Notes under the pieces: generated by a model
What the model was told of the DNA's origin: nothing
Database searches by the model: none
Seen by the model: only the letters and a program-made list of their open reading frames with translations
Position numbers and translations under genes: made by a program
Part shown: in pieces, positions 8,301 to 16,632 of the stretch
Position numbering within the stretch: position 1 is the stretch's first letter
Layout of the letters: each line of letters begins with the position of its first letter
NCBI RefSeq assembly: GCF_900101875.1
Contig: NZ_FNAI01000008.1
Span: 1 to 64,000, forward strand
Reading direction: 5' to 3'
Source: Mucilaginibacter pineti
GTDB lineage: Bacteria > Bacteroidota > Bacteroidia > Sphingobacteriales > Sphingobacteriaceae
Length of the DNA: 64,000 nt

Positions 8301-8954
8301 GATCCGGATCATCATGACTGCAGATAGGAGATACAACGGATAAGAAGCTTCGTGACCCAGTTGGTCGTGGAAAAAAAAATAATTTATTAGGGTAAATGGC
8401 AACCATAACAGCCACGACAGACCCAGGCTGATAAGCATGCGTCGCAGCCACCGTAATTCATAACGGTACCGGTCACTTAATTCATTAAATTTCAGATGTC
8501 GGTAATACCGGTCAATCAGCCTGTTTGCTGCCCACAGGTAGCTCATGACGAAAAGCGAGGCCAGTAATTGAAAGATGAAATTAAACTGATCAAGTAAAAC
8601 GTGCAAGCTAAGTGAAAGCACAAACGGACAAAAAAGAAGCAGATCTTTGCGGCGGAACTTATATCCCGTCCGGGTTAGTTTTAGTACATAAAAATAAATA
8701 AACGGCGCTACCGCCAGTACATATTGCATCGGCAGCCGACTCCAATTTGTTAAGTAATTATCGGGCAAAATGTCAATTCCTAAAATCAGTATCATCCACA
8801 ACACCATAGTGGTTAAAGCAAGGGCAAGAAACAGATAGGCTGACCGGTTGGGCTTTTTAGCACACCACAACTGCACGCACTGGGTAGCCCCGACAAATAT
8901 CGTTCCCAGGCAAGCCAGGTCATACAGGTTGATATGTAAGATGTATGCGTTCAA
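5382..8954 (-). CDS. Membrane AraC-type regulator fused to MacB/FtsX permease (copy 1)
   Basis: One uninterrupted frame of 1190 residues with two halves that are normally separate proteins. Residues 1-225 form about seven membrane helices. Residues 268-355 are an AraC-type double helix-turn-helix (LAQTLNINQNELSRIIN, then IALDAGFNSKSTFNRIF). After a short linker, Met393 (codon at 7776-7778) begins a full MacB/FtsX-like permease: first helix about 410-432, an extracellular MacB domain, three FtsX helices from about 680, then a second periplasmic domain and FtsX block to the end. Members of the permease family work with an ATPase in export or mechanotransmission; none is adjacent. The permease could also start at Met393, but no stop separates the halves. 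Two more copies have the same layout. Confidence 0.8.
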   Translation of the reverse strand: MNAYILHINLYDLACLGTIFVGATQCVQLWCAKKPNRSAYLFLALALTTMVLWMILILGIDILPDNYLTNWSRLPMQYVLAVAPFIYFYVLKLTRTGYKFRRKDLLLFCPFVLSLSLHVLLDQFNFIFQLLASLFVMSYLWAANRLIDRYYRHLKFNELSDRYRYELRWLRRMLISLGLSWLLWLPFTLINYFFFHDQLGHEASYPLYLLSAVMMIRIAAAAFSRLNTEVPVNVQSTRLLLPAELKQKGIWLKEAMQARLYYRDPDLSLRSLAQTLNINQNELSRIINSALKKNFNDFINAYRVSDVVQKMQDPAYDRLTLIGIALDAGFNSKSTFNRIFREMTGLSPAEYKRALEKERPTYTLRPFNRPVAIILRHKTATNWSYTKLTRSFMFKNYLKIAWRTLITRKFTSFINIGGLALGMSVSLIIGLWIWSELSFDRSIPNYDRIAMVMQNHTSNNQTETWNTQAYPTGQALRSNYGSDFKHVVMASGTWPHVLSFGENNLKQNGNFMDPGITDMLSLQMAEGSRAGLNDPSSILLSRSAALAVFGKGEAMNKTLRIDHDLTVKVAGVYEDLTSNSYFADLKFIAPWRLLVQSQHYDTRFTNPWGSSMFQTFVQLADGADMSAVSQKIKDVKLNAIRNSKTADVHSNPMVFLHPMAKWHLYSEFKNGVNTGGRIQYVWLFGIIGTFVLLLACINFMNLSTARSEKRAMEVGIRKAIGSLRSQLIIQFYTESLLTALLAFVLGLALVLLSLPFFNGIAGKQLGIPWTNIYFWLCSISFCVFTALIAGSYPAIYLSSFQPVKVLKGTFRTGRLAMLPRKMLVVLQFTASVMLIIGTIVIFRQVEFAKDRPVGYSRNGLITIPLQTDEINKQYQAVRNDLISSGMVSAVAESETPVTQTYVTQSGLDWRGKSPALQEEFTSVAITPEFGQTIGWKVERGHDLSSTFLSDSTSFIVNETAAAYMGLKEPVGETIRWKGNGTYTIVGIVKDLVTGSPYDQAKPMFFYLRKGHLSNMLLRINPSVSAHTALTKIAAIFKEYDASSPFSYNFVSEDFAKNFDNEERVGKLASCFSFLAILISCLGLFGMASFMAEQRKKEIGVRKVLGATVPALWAMLSKDFIRLVLISLLIAMPLSYLFMEQWLQHYNYRTAFSWWIFILTAAGTIGIALLTVSYQTIQAALANPGKSLKAD

Positions 8955-9094
8955 AGTAAATAGGCTGCTTCAATAGCCATTCCAAATTTATAAATGTTTG
9001 ATTACCAGTAAGCTAGTAGAAGCCGATATAACTCGTGTAATAAAATCGAACATTCGGGTGTCCGCTTTTGATTAGCTACATGGCCTCCGTTGAT

Positions 9095-9102
9095 TATCTT
9101 TG
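9095..9102 (+). promoter_or_regulatory. Possible -7 promoter box
   Basis: TATCTTTG matches the Bacteroidota -7 consensus TAnnTTTG. A TTTG lies 24 bp upstream (9067-9070), slightly farther than the usual 19-21. Transcription would start near 9110 and meet the hairpin at 9154-9191 first. Confidence 0.35.
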
Positions 9103-9153
9103 AACTACATTTTTGTGAGACCGGGTGTTTTTCAAATCATAACACTTAAGTTG

Positions 9154-9191
9154 GGGTTCCCGGCAGCGATTGCTTGGGAACCCTGTTTTTT
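9154..9191 (+). terminator. Intrinsic terminator or attenuator hairpin in a leader
   Basis: GGGTTCCC (9154-9161) pairs perfectly with GGGAACCC (9176-9183), followed by TGTTTTTT. It lies 25 bp before the start of the DUF1281-like gene and downstream of a possible promoter. It would therefore end a transcript of about 80 nt or attenuate the gene. No gene ends just before it on the + strand. Confidence 0.6.
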
Positions 9192-9216
9192 ACAACCCTT
9201 TTGAACGCTTTTTACG

Positions 9217-10057
9217 ATGTTAACCTGGTGCGCCAACCGCCTGACCTTCTCGGGCGATCAAAAAAAACTTGCCGTGTGCTTTCCCTGTTCGGCGGGATGG
9301 CGAAAAAAGGGCAAAAAAAAATGCTTGGCCAGCTTCCCGCGTTCTTGCCAAAGGAACACAAACACTTTTATAATATCCGCATTGAAGGCAGCGACATCCT
9401 TTTGATACCAAATACATGCCCGATCATTCCGTGTTAATACTGATCGCAGATCACTTCGGGCTGGATTACCGAAACCAATACCACGAACCGGGCATGCTCC
9501 TGCACGGCGAAACCAACTATCAGCACAGCAAACTGGAGGATATTTATTTAGACGGCTATGATATGGATCGCTACAGGTTCGAGGGAGAACGGTTCTGGTA
9601 CCAAAATGCGCCCTATAAAACAGAGGAAGAAGTCATCGACTTGCTGGTCGCTAACAAGAAGGCGGCCCTGGCTGCCGGGCAGTTCGTGCAGGAGGCTTAT
9701 ACCGAGAATTTCTTTGTCACCAAAAGCCAGCTCAGCCGCGAAGAAGTAGCTGCGCTATATAATGATCCGCCCGAGGGCGAATTGCTGCTGCCATTAGCGG
9801 AACTCAAGAATTTCGAGGCGGCCAAGGCTATCTTCGATTCCTGGTCCGAAGAAAATGTGATCCTAATGGAAAATTATTGTATGCAGGAATTCCAGCACTT
9901 GCCCCGGCTAAACTATAGCCAGGAGCAATATATTGCGTTGAGGTTTCTTGACCACCTGCTTACCGGGTGGCGTCAGCAACACCGGATCGACTATGAGGAT
10001 CATCCATTCCTGACCCGGCCTGGTGACGGGCCGGATGAAACCAACCTGGGGCGCTAA
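9217..10057 (+). pseudogene. DUF1281-like gene with two frameshifts
   Basis: The start MLTWCANRLTFSGDQKK resembles the DUF1281 start at 4664. The reading frame then moves twice. Adding one A to the A8 run at 9260-9267 continues into TCRVLSLFGGM. Adding one T to the T-run near 9399-9402 continues from YNIRIEGSDIL into FDTKYMPDHSVL. With both repairs the protein aligns without gaps to the intact DUF1281-like protein at 4664-5074 and then extends about 150 residues further. The last part (from 9416) is open for 213 codons and could be mistaken for a separate gene. Both lesions are one-base losses in homopolymers, so they may be sequencing errors. Confidence 0.7.
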
Positions 10058-10064
10058 GCGCCCC
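10048..10064. terminator. Bidirectional terminator hairpin between convergent genes
   Basis: GGGGCGC (10048-10054) and GCGCCCC (10058-10064) form a perfect 7-bp stem, and the 3-nt loop is the TAA stop codon of the preceding gene. It lies between convergent genes. The flanking sequence gives only short T or A runs. Confidence 0.5.
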
Positions 10065-10066
10065 AT

Positions 10067-10387
10067 TTACCACTTATTACCGTCGATCTCCCCGCTATTA
10101 TCCCGGTATTCCCGGCGCAGCTTTCGAAAATTACCGCTCGAATCCTTCCCTCTTTCTTCCGCTTCCTTCACAGTGATCTTCCTGCCATAAATTTCCTTTT
10201 CATTCAAAGCCGAGATCGCGGCTTTTGCCTGATCATTCACCGGCATCTCCACAAATCCCCAGCCTTTTCTTTTCCCATCTTCATCCATCTTTAGCATGAC
10301 ACTATGTACCTGGCCGAACTGGGTCAGCATTTGTTTGAGTTCAGCTTCCGAAAGCTTGTGCGGCAGGTTCGCAATAAATAGTTTCAT
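10067..10387 (-). CDS. RRM-type RNA-binding protein
   Basis: A 106-residue protein with one RNA recognition motif. RNP2 is LFIANL (residues 3-8) and RNP1 is KGWGFVEM (about 41-48), with the usual beta-alpha-beta spacing and a basic tail. Bacterial single-RRM proteins of this size bind RNA and are often linked to stress or cold responses; the target here is unknown. A second RRM gene lies at 44588-44887. It is transcribed toward the convergent DUF1281-like gene. Confidence 0.85.
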   Translation of the reverse strand: MKLFIANLPHKLSEAELKQMLTQFGQVHSVMLKMDEDGKRKGWGFVEMPVNDQAKAAISALNEKEIYGRKITVKEAEERGKDSSGNFRKLRREYRDNSGEIDGNKW

Positions 10388-10416
10388 CGGTTTAAAATAG
10401 TGAAAAGTTTCGAAAG

Positions 10417-11223
10417 CTAAAAGATCATTTTGATCACCTTAGCGATCCCGTCCAGCAGGAGATCCAGGTCTTGCTTTTCCGGCTCACGGCCCTTGGCCGC
10501 ATAACACAGCCGGACGATCTCCGCCAGTCCTTCCATATAACGCCAGGTATGAAAATCATAGACCTCCGCTTTTTTTAGCGCTTCGTTGGTTTCGCTGATC
10601 CCCGGATTCTTTTTGAGCCTGACTTGGTGGATACGCGCCAGCTGGCTAAGATGTTTGCCCAACACGACGCCCGCTAATATGCCCGCCGCGCGATATTGTT
10701 TATTGCGCGCCAGTTGCGCCGCCGCCGAAAGTTCGGCATCCAGCAGATCGGCCTGCAAATGCAATTGCAGGTCGTACAACGTGCTTTCAAAAGTGATCTT
10801 TACGGCATCTAGGATCTGCATTTGCTGCTGCATCATCGGAATGGCGGCATCCGGGCCGACGATGACCTTTTTATCAAAGCCTGCCGTAATGGTCACATTA
10901 CGCAGGTAGTCTTCGATGACGTAATTTTCCGGCCTGACTTCCTTGCGCGTTTTCGGTGTTTCATAGAGCCGGGCGAAATCGGCAACCCGGTCCGGCAATA
11001 GCAGGCGAAGGAAGGTTAGGGCTTCGGAATACCAGGCTTGGTACTCATGGGCAAATGACGGCAGCTTTTTTTGAAAGGCCGTGTAATCCTGTTTTAACAC
11101 CTGGGTAACATGCGCCGCCGTCTTTTGCGGGAACTGTTCGTTCTGCATCGCGTTAAAAAGGCCGACACCCTGTGCGCTCAAACGCTTCAGGTCGGCGGAA
11201 AATTGATCAAAACCGGTTTTCAT
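10417..11223 (-). CDS. Hypothetical protein with HEPN-like C-terminal half
   Basis: A 268-residue soluble, mostly helical protein. Residues about 170-265 (AAGILAGVVLGKHLSQLARIH ... ISETNEALKKAEVYDFHTWRYMEGLAEIVRLCYAAKG) follow a helical domain common in phage and defence-linked proteins, where the last helix usually reads I-R-N-x-x-x-H as in HEPN ribonucleases. The residues quoted mark positions only. Here that helix reads IVRLCYAAKG and lacks the histidine, so RNase activity is unlikely. It ends 29 bp before the RRM gene start and may be in its transcript. Confidence 0.45.
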   Translation of the reverse strand: MKTGFDQFSADLKRLSAQGVGLFNAMQNEQFPQKTAAHVTQVLKQDYTAFQKKLPSFAHEYQAWYSEALTFLRLLLPDRVADFARLYETPKTRKEVRPENYVIEDYLRNVTITAGFDKKVIVGPDAAIPMMQQQMQILDAVKITFESTLYDLQLHLQADLLDAELSAAAQLARNKQYRAAGILAGVVLGKHLSQLARIHQVRLKKNPGISETNEALKKAEVYDFHTWRYMEGLAEIVRLCYAAKGREPEKQDLDLLLDGIAKVIKMIF

Positions 11224-11296
11224 GCGGGCGCAAAACTAAGCGAACGGCCCGGTTTTTCCAATTGATTTTGATCAAACGGCTGGTCAGTATCGATGA

Positions 11297-12070
11297 TCAT
11301 TCATAGCGTTCCTGGCCTGCCGTATAATAAGTTTTTCGTTTGGCGATTTCGGCGACGAGGATTTCTTCTCCTTTTGGCGTCAGCTTGTGTTTGGGCAGGT
11401 GGATTTTCAAAAAATCGCGCTCCTTTTCCGTGATCGTATCCGGGAAGTTATGGCGGATATGTGCTTCGGCATCGCTTAAGACCTCGGGTATCGCTTTGGT
11501 CAGTACGTTTAGCTGCTTTTGGGGTATTTTATTGGCTATGGAAAACGGCGAAATATTCGCGGCGTACAGGATTTCATCTACATAGGCGTTGCCGATTCCC
11601 TGGACGATCTTCCCTTCCTGCAGCACGGTTTTGATGGGTTTGGAGATCTTTTTAAGCGCTGTTTCGAGGTAATTATTTGGCAGCTCCATGGCATCGGGAA
11701 CTTTTGATATTTCCGGGTCGAGGGTTAAGATAACGGCTTTTTGCCAGTCGGTGATGGCGAGCCCGGTGCCGCCAGCAAACTCCAGGGTGGCAACGGTAAA
11801 TTTATTTTCGTTTTCACCCTCGTACCAGTACATCGATCCGTACAGCATCAATTGAACGCTGAGGATGTGCGTTTCGCCAAAGACAAAGTATAATTGCTTG
11901 CCTATACGGTTGATGGCGGTCAAGGTTTGTCCTTCCAAAGCCGACTTGAAATCGGCTTCCGGCAGCTTTAGCCTCCGGTGGACCAAAATGTTGATACTGG
12001 CCAGTTTTTTGCCAACCAGCCGCTTCGCCAGGTTGGTGCAGAAGATATTTAGATCCGGGATTTCAGGCAT
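11297..12070 (-). CDS. Fpg/Nei-type DNA glycosylase, zincless-finger form
   Basis: A 257-residue base-excision repair glycosylase and AP lyase. The start MPEIPDL gives the catalytic Pro2 and Glu3, GKQLYF holds the conserved lysine (about 57), and GIGNAYVDEILYAANISP is the helix-two-turn-helix DNA-binding motif (about 160-177). The C-terminal zinc finger is reduced: the segment RKTYYTAGQERYE sits where Fpg has a C-x2-C finger but contains no cysteine. This resembles the zincless finger of NEIL1-like enzymes. It is the first gene of a long stretch of repair genes. Confidence 0.8.
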   Translation of the reverse strand: MPEIPDLNIFCTNLAKRLVGKKLASINILVHRRLKLPEADFKSALEGQTLTAINRIGKQLYFVFGETHILSVQLMLYGSMYWYEGENENKFTVATLEFAGGTGLAITDWQKAVILTLDPEISKVPDAMELPNNYLETALKKISKPIKTVLQEGKIVQGIGNAYVDEILYAANISPFSIANKIPQKQLNVLTKAIPEVLSDAEAHIRHNFPDTITEKERDFLKIHLPKHKLTPKGEEILVAEIAKRKTYYTAGQERYE

Positions 12071-12276
12071 GGCTTTATTATTGATAGTTGCTCTCTATTC
12101 TTAACCGATTTCGCCGGGGATAGTTTCAGGTATTGACTTTCACTGTTTGACCGGTTAAAGTAACAAAAGCGCAACAGCGAATCCTGGCGGGGAACCGCGG
12201 ATGTTTGCAGGCGCGTAAGGTTTAAAAAGTCTATCTTCCATTTCTTGTATTTGTGGGGATTGATTAATTTTAGCCT

Positions 12277-12525
12277 ATGGAGGAGCCGTTCGTTATCGAG
12301 TATGAAGGAAAAACTGCAAAGGTCAGTGAGCACCATTTGCAGGATATGCGCGTCTTCCGGATCATTTTCAACGGCACGCGCAAGCCACTAACCATCACCG
12401 TTGCCGAAAAACCGGGGCGCAAGAAATGGTGGACTTCCGTGCCGCAGGGCCGCCAGAAAGAGGCCGAAGAAGTTGGCAGGCTAATTGCGGACTATATCCG
12501 GGCAAAACGAAAGGAGCAGCAATAG
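12277..12525 (+). CDS. Small protein upstream of the SRAP gene, unknown
   Basis: An 82-residue basic protein (MEEPFVIEYEGK..., with KKWWTSVPQGRQKEAEEVGRL) without a recognised family. Its TAG is one base before the ATG of the SRAP-domain gene, so the two are almost certainly translated from one message. A role in repair is only suggested by this coupling. Confidence 0.6.
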   Translation: MEEPFVIEYEGKTAKVSEHHLQDMRVFRIIFNGTRKPLTITVAEKPGRKKWWTSVPQGRQKEAEEVGRLIADYIRAKRKEQQ

Positions 12526-12526
12526 G

Positions 12527-13411
12527 ATGTGTTATTACAATGGACAAAAAGTAACCCGGGCGGAATTCATCAAGCTCAAGGATCTGGAAAGAGCGGTCAG
12601 CAAATATGACTTTCTGGACAAAGGGGCGATCAGCGGCTTTACCGATACGCAAGTCGCCGTGGTCGTTGCCACGCCGGATAAGACCAATTTTGATATCGTG
12701 CAAATGGAATGGGGATATATCCCGAACTACCTGCGCAACCGCGAGGAAGTGGTGCGAATGCGGCAGGGCTACAAGGATGAAAAGGGCGAATGGGTCGAAG
12801 GCCAGCCGCAGCTCAACGCCAAAGCAGAGAACCTTTTTGTCAGCGAACGCAGCGGCGGCAGGTCCATGTTCTACGATGCGGCTAAACACCGGCGCTGCCT
12901 GATCCTGTCGACCGGTTATTTTGAATGGCGGCATATTTACAAAAAACATAAAAAGACGGGCAAGCGCTTAAAAACGCGGGATAAATATCCCTATTATGTG
13001 AGCCTGCCGGAACATGAATATTTTTTCACCGCGGCTATCTGGAATCCCTGGACGGATCAGGATACCGGCGAAATGGTGAACAGTGTAGCCATGGTAACCG
13101 CTATTGGCAATCGGCTGGCGATGTGGGTGCATAATTCCAAACGACGAATGCCCACTATTTTGAACGATGATCTGGCCTGGCGCTGGATTTCCAGAGACCT
13201 GAGTAAAGAAGAAATATTGGAAATTGCGGCGACCCAGTATCCTTACGAGCAAATGGACGCCTGCCCGGTAGCCAGCGATTTCTTAGCCAGGCTTGATCCT
13301 TCGGAGCCATTTGCCCATGCCAAACTTCCGGCAATCGATTTGTCTATCGAACCCACAGACGAACACCAGGAAGAAGTTGCGGAGGTGTCGCAGCAAGCTT
13401 GTTTGTTTTAG
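12527..13411 (+). CDS. SRAP-domain protein (HMCES/YedK-like)
   Basis: A 294-residue SOS-response-associated peptidase family protein. HMCES/YedK proteins form a DNA-protein crosslink with abasic sites in single-stranded DNA through Cys2 and so protect them. I chose the ATG at 12527 because it exposes the required Met-Cys start (MCYYNG); upstream in-frame codons would hide it. Other conserved parts are QLNAKAENLF (about 98-107), CLILSTGYFEWR (about 124-135) and the late HNSKRRMPTIL with the active-site His. It lies in tail-to-tail orientation to dnaE2, 9 bp apart. Confidence 0.9.
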   Translation: MCYYNGQKVTRAEFIKLKDLERAVSKYDFLDKGAISGFTDTQVAVVVATPDKTNFDIVQMEWGYIPNYLRNREEVVRMRQGYKDEKGEWVEGQPQLNAKAENLFVSERSGGRSMFYDAAKHRRCLILSTGYFEWRHIYKKHKKTGKRLKTRDKYPYYVSLPEHEYFFTAAIWNPWTDQDTGEMVNSVAMVTAIGNRLAMWVHNSKRRMPTILNDDLAWRWISRDLSKEEILEIAATQYPYEQMDACPVASDFLARLDPSEPFAHAKLPAIDLSIEPTDEHQEEVAEVSQQACLF

Positions 13412-13420
13412 CTTTTCGAA

Positions 13421-16400
13421 TTACCTGAAATTCCGGCTTTTTGGAAAAGGCTTTTTCAAGTCCTCGGCGCTCAGCGTATTTTCGAAATAAGCATCGGCAT
13501 AGGGGTCAACCTTTTTCGCCGCTGTCGAATTTTTAAGCTGCCGTGCCTCCGCCGCCTTATCCTGCGTGAGCTGCCCGACCAGCCGGGAGTAGTCGTAACA
13601 TCTGGTCACGATCAGGTGCGTGCTGCCGCCTTCCTGCTGTACCCGCCCCTCCACGCAAAGCACATCAGAATAAAGAATCTCTTTGGTAAACTTCTTAAAA
13701 TTCTGTTTAAAGACCACCAGGTTGCAGGTGTCATCCTCATCCTCTAAAGTGATAAAACATACGCCCTTTGCAGTCCCCGGCCGCTGGCAGAACAGCATGA
13801 TCCCGGCCAGACGGACATAAGTCCCGTTCGCTACGCCTTTGACCTGCCGGGTGGTCAGGGCGCGCAGCTTTTGCAATTGCGGGCGAAGGAAGCGGAGCGG
13901 GTGCGCCTTGATGGACAGGCCGGTGGTCGCATAGTCCTGTAGCACATGCTCGGAAAGCTGCATAAAGGGCAATTGCAGCTGCGGCTCAAAAGCGCTGTTG
14001 GAGGCCTGGCCGGCAAACAAACCGATGGGCCGGTCTTTGAGGGCTTCGGCTTCCCATAACGCCTGCCTCCGGTCGAGGCCGATGGAACGGAAAGCATCGG
14101 CTTTAGCCAGCAGGACAATTCCGGCCTGTGACACACCGGCTTCCGCCAGCTGCTCCATGCGGGTAAAGGCCTGCGTCCGGGGCGCTGTCAGGAAATGGCT
14201 GTCTTCTTCCCGCAAGCCCTTGACCTGGCGCAAGCCGAGGCGCAGCGCACAGAATTTGCCTTTCGTTTCTTCCAGCGTATAATCCCATTCGGAATGGTTG
14301 ATGTCGATGTTACGCAGGGAAACGCCGTGCTTGTAAGCATCGCTCACCAGCTGCGCGGGCTGGTAAAAACCCATCGGCTGACTGTTGAGGATGGCGGCGG
14401 CGAAGACATCCGGATAATAGCATTTGATCCAGCAGGAAACATAGACCAGGTGGGCGAAGCTGATGGCATGGCTTTCCGGGAAACCGTAGCTGCCAAATCC
14501 CTCCAGCTGCTTAAAGATCCTTTCAGCGAATTCGCGGCTGTAGCCGCGGGCGGTCATACCGCCGATCAGCTTATGCTCAAACTTGCTGACCAGGCCGTTG
14601 AACTTAAAGGTCGCCATACTGCGGCGCAAAAGATCGGCTTCGGTCGGCGTAAAGCCGGCCGCGACAATGGCCAGTTCCATCGCCTGCTCCTGGAAAAGCG
14701 GGATGCCCAGCGTGCGTTCCAGTATCGCTTTGATCTCGTCGGATTCATAGGTAACCGGTTCAAGGCCCTGCCTGCGCTTGATATATGGATGCACCATATC
14801 ACCTTGTATCGGGCCGGGTCGGACCAGCGCTACCTGGATGGCCAGGTCGTAAAAGTTTTTAGGCCTGAGCTGTGGTGCCATGACCATCTGCGCGCGGCTT
14901 TCCACCTGGAAGGTTCCGGCAGTATCAGCAGCAGTTACCATTTCAAAAACCTTCGGGTCATCCTGCGGGATATTCGCCAGCGTCAGGTCAAGCCCATGGT
15001 GCTTTTTGGCGAGGTCAAAGGCTTTGCGGATGGCGGTCAGCATGCCGAGCGAAAGCAGGTCAACCTTCATAAAACCGAGCGCGTCGATATCATCCTTGTT
15101 CCACTCGATATTCGTCCGGTTGATCATGCGCGCATGGAAGACCGGGCACAGGTCGCTGAGTTTACCCTGCGTAATCACGAATCCACCCGTGTGCTGGCCA
15201 AGCTGGCGCGGGAAGCCGATGAGCTGGCCCGTCAGCTGGATCACTTTCCGCAAGTGCCGTTCTTTCGGGTTCAGTCCGAGCTTAATGATCGTCTCTTCAT
15301 CGATATGCTCATCCGCCAGTTCCCCGAAAGCTTTGGATAGTTTTTTAACCGTATCTACCTGTAAACCCATAGCCCTGCCCACATCCTGGATCGCGCCCTT
15401 GCTTTGCAATACGGTTACGGTCGGTAGGATGGCCGCACGGTCACGGCCAAAACGTCTGAATACATACTGCATGACTTCTTCCCGGCGCTCATGCTCAAAG
15501 TCCACATCAATATCCGGTGGTTCGGGCCGGTCATCCGACATAAAACGCGAGAACAGGAGCCGGTACTTCATCGGATTGACCGGGGTGATGCCCAGGCAAT
15601 AGCACATCGCCGAATTCGCCGCCGAGCCGCGGCCCTGGCAAAGGATCTTTTGGGAACGTGCCCAGGCCACGTAATCATGTACTGTCAGAAAATATTTGGC
15701 ATGACCGCGTCTTTTGACAAAGTCCAGCTCGAAAAGGAGCTGCTTCTCTAATTTGGGCGCCAGCTTTTCGCCAAAGAATTCATGCGCGCCTTTAAAGGTG
15801 ACCTCGGCCAGGTAATCATCGGCGGTCATCCCTTCAGGCACCAGCTCATCGGGATATTCGTATTGTAAGCTCTTTAAATCGAAGTGGCAGGCATCTGCTA
15901 TCTTTTGGGTGTTGGCTATAGCTTCAGGATAAGCATGGAACAAGCGCTCCATCTCTTTGGCTTCTTTCAGGTAACGCTCCGCATTCTGGTGCAGCAGGTA
16001 ACCTGCGTTAAAAATGGTACGCTTCGCCCTGACGCAGGTCAGCACGTCCTGCAGTTCGCGACGCGACGGATCATGATAATGAACGTTATTGGTGGCCACC
16101 AGCGGTACAGCCAGTTCCGACAGCAGGAAGAGGCGTTTCGCGTCGCCGTCTGCAAAGGTGCGGGAGGCTGCGATATACAGGTCTTTAAGATGGTGACGGT
16201 ATTCGGCTACCTCGTTTTTAATTTTTTGGGCAGCTCAAAATCGGCAGTGATCTTTTCCGGCGGGATGATGACAAAGATGCTGCCTTCCGCATATTCGTAA
16301 ACGTCCTGCTTATGGAGAAAGCATTTTTCTTTTTCAGCCCGCAGGTTGCCTAAAGTGAGCAGGCCGGACAGCCGCGAGTAAGCGGCCTGGTCGGTGGGAT

Positions 16401-16632
16401 AAGCCAGCAGGCTCGGTCCGTCCAGCAGGTCGAGCCGGACGGCCGGAATAAACTTAATGCCGCGGTCTTTGGCGACCACATAGGCACGGACGACACCGGC
16501 AAAGGTATTGCGGTCAGTGAGCGCAATAGCGGTGTAGCCGAGATCAGCCGCCGTATCGACGAGTTCCTCCGGGTGGCTGCCGCCGAGCCGGAAGCTGAAG
16601 TTGCTCGTGACCTGCAGCTCCTCGTAACTCAT
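13421..16632 (-). pseudogene. dnaE2: Error-prone DNA polymerase DnaE2, interrupted by one frameshift
   Basis: The alpha subunit-like polymerase of the mutasome, which copies past DNA damage together with ImuB. It starts at 16632 with MSYEELQVTSNFSF; the ATG overlaps the imuB TGA. The PHP domain covers about residues 1-200, the palm has PPDIDVDF and FMKVDLL with the three catalytic aspartates, and the C-terminus has an OB fold (TYVRLAGIMLF). The frame breaks near 16215-16227, after FELPKKLK. Adding one A to the A5 or A6 run of the coding strand restores NEVAEYRHHLKDLYIAASR and then the long second part. Total length would be near 1070 residues. It is either a recent mutation or a sequencing error. 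Confidence 0.85.

Noticed and set aside
5382..8954. Fusion as an assembly artefact
   Set aside because: Two further copies at distant places have the same open junction with a related linker.
9260..9267. Phase-variable A8 tract controlling the DUF1281-like gene
   Set aside because: A second frameshift in a short T-run and similar losses in other genes make sequencing error or decay more likely than a dedicated switch.
9416..10057. Complete separate gene of 213 codons
   Set aside because: Its first half aligns with the C-terminal half of DUF1281 proteins and continues the broken gene that starts at 9217.
14195..15340. 381-codon + strand ORF
   Set aside because: It lies wholly antisense to dnaE2, which has clear catalytic motifs; the predicted protein is an Arg/His-rich shadow without a domain.
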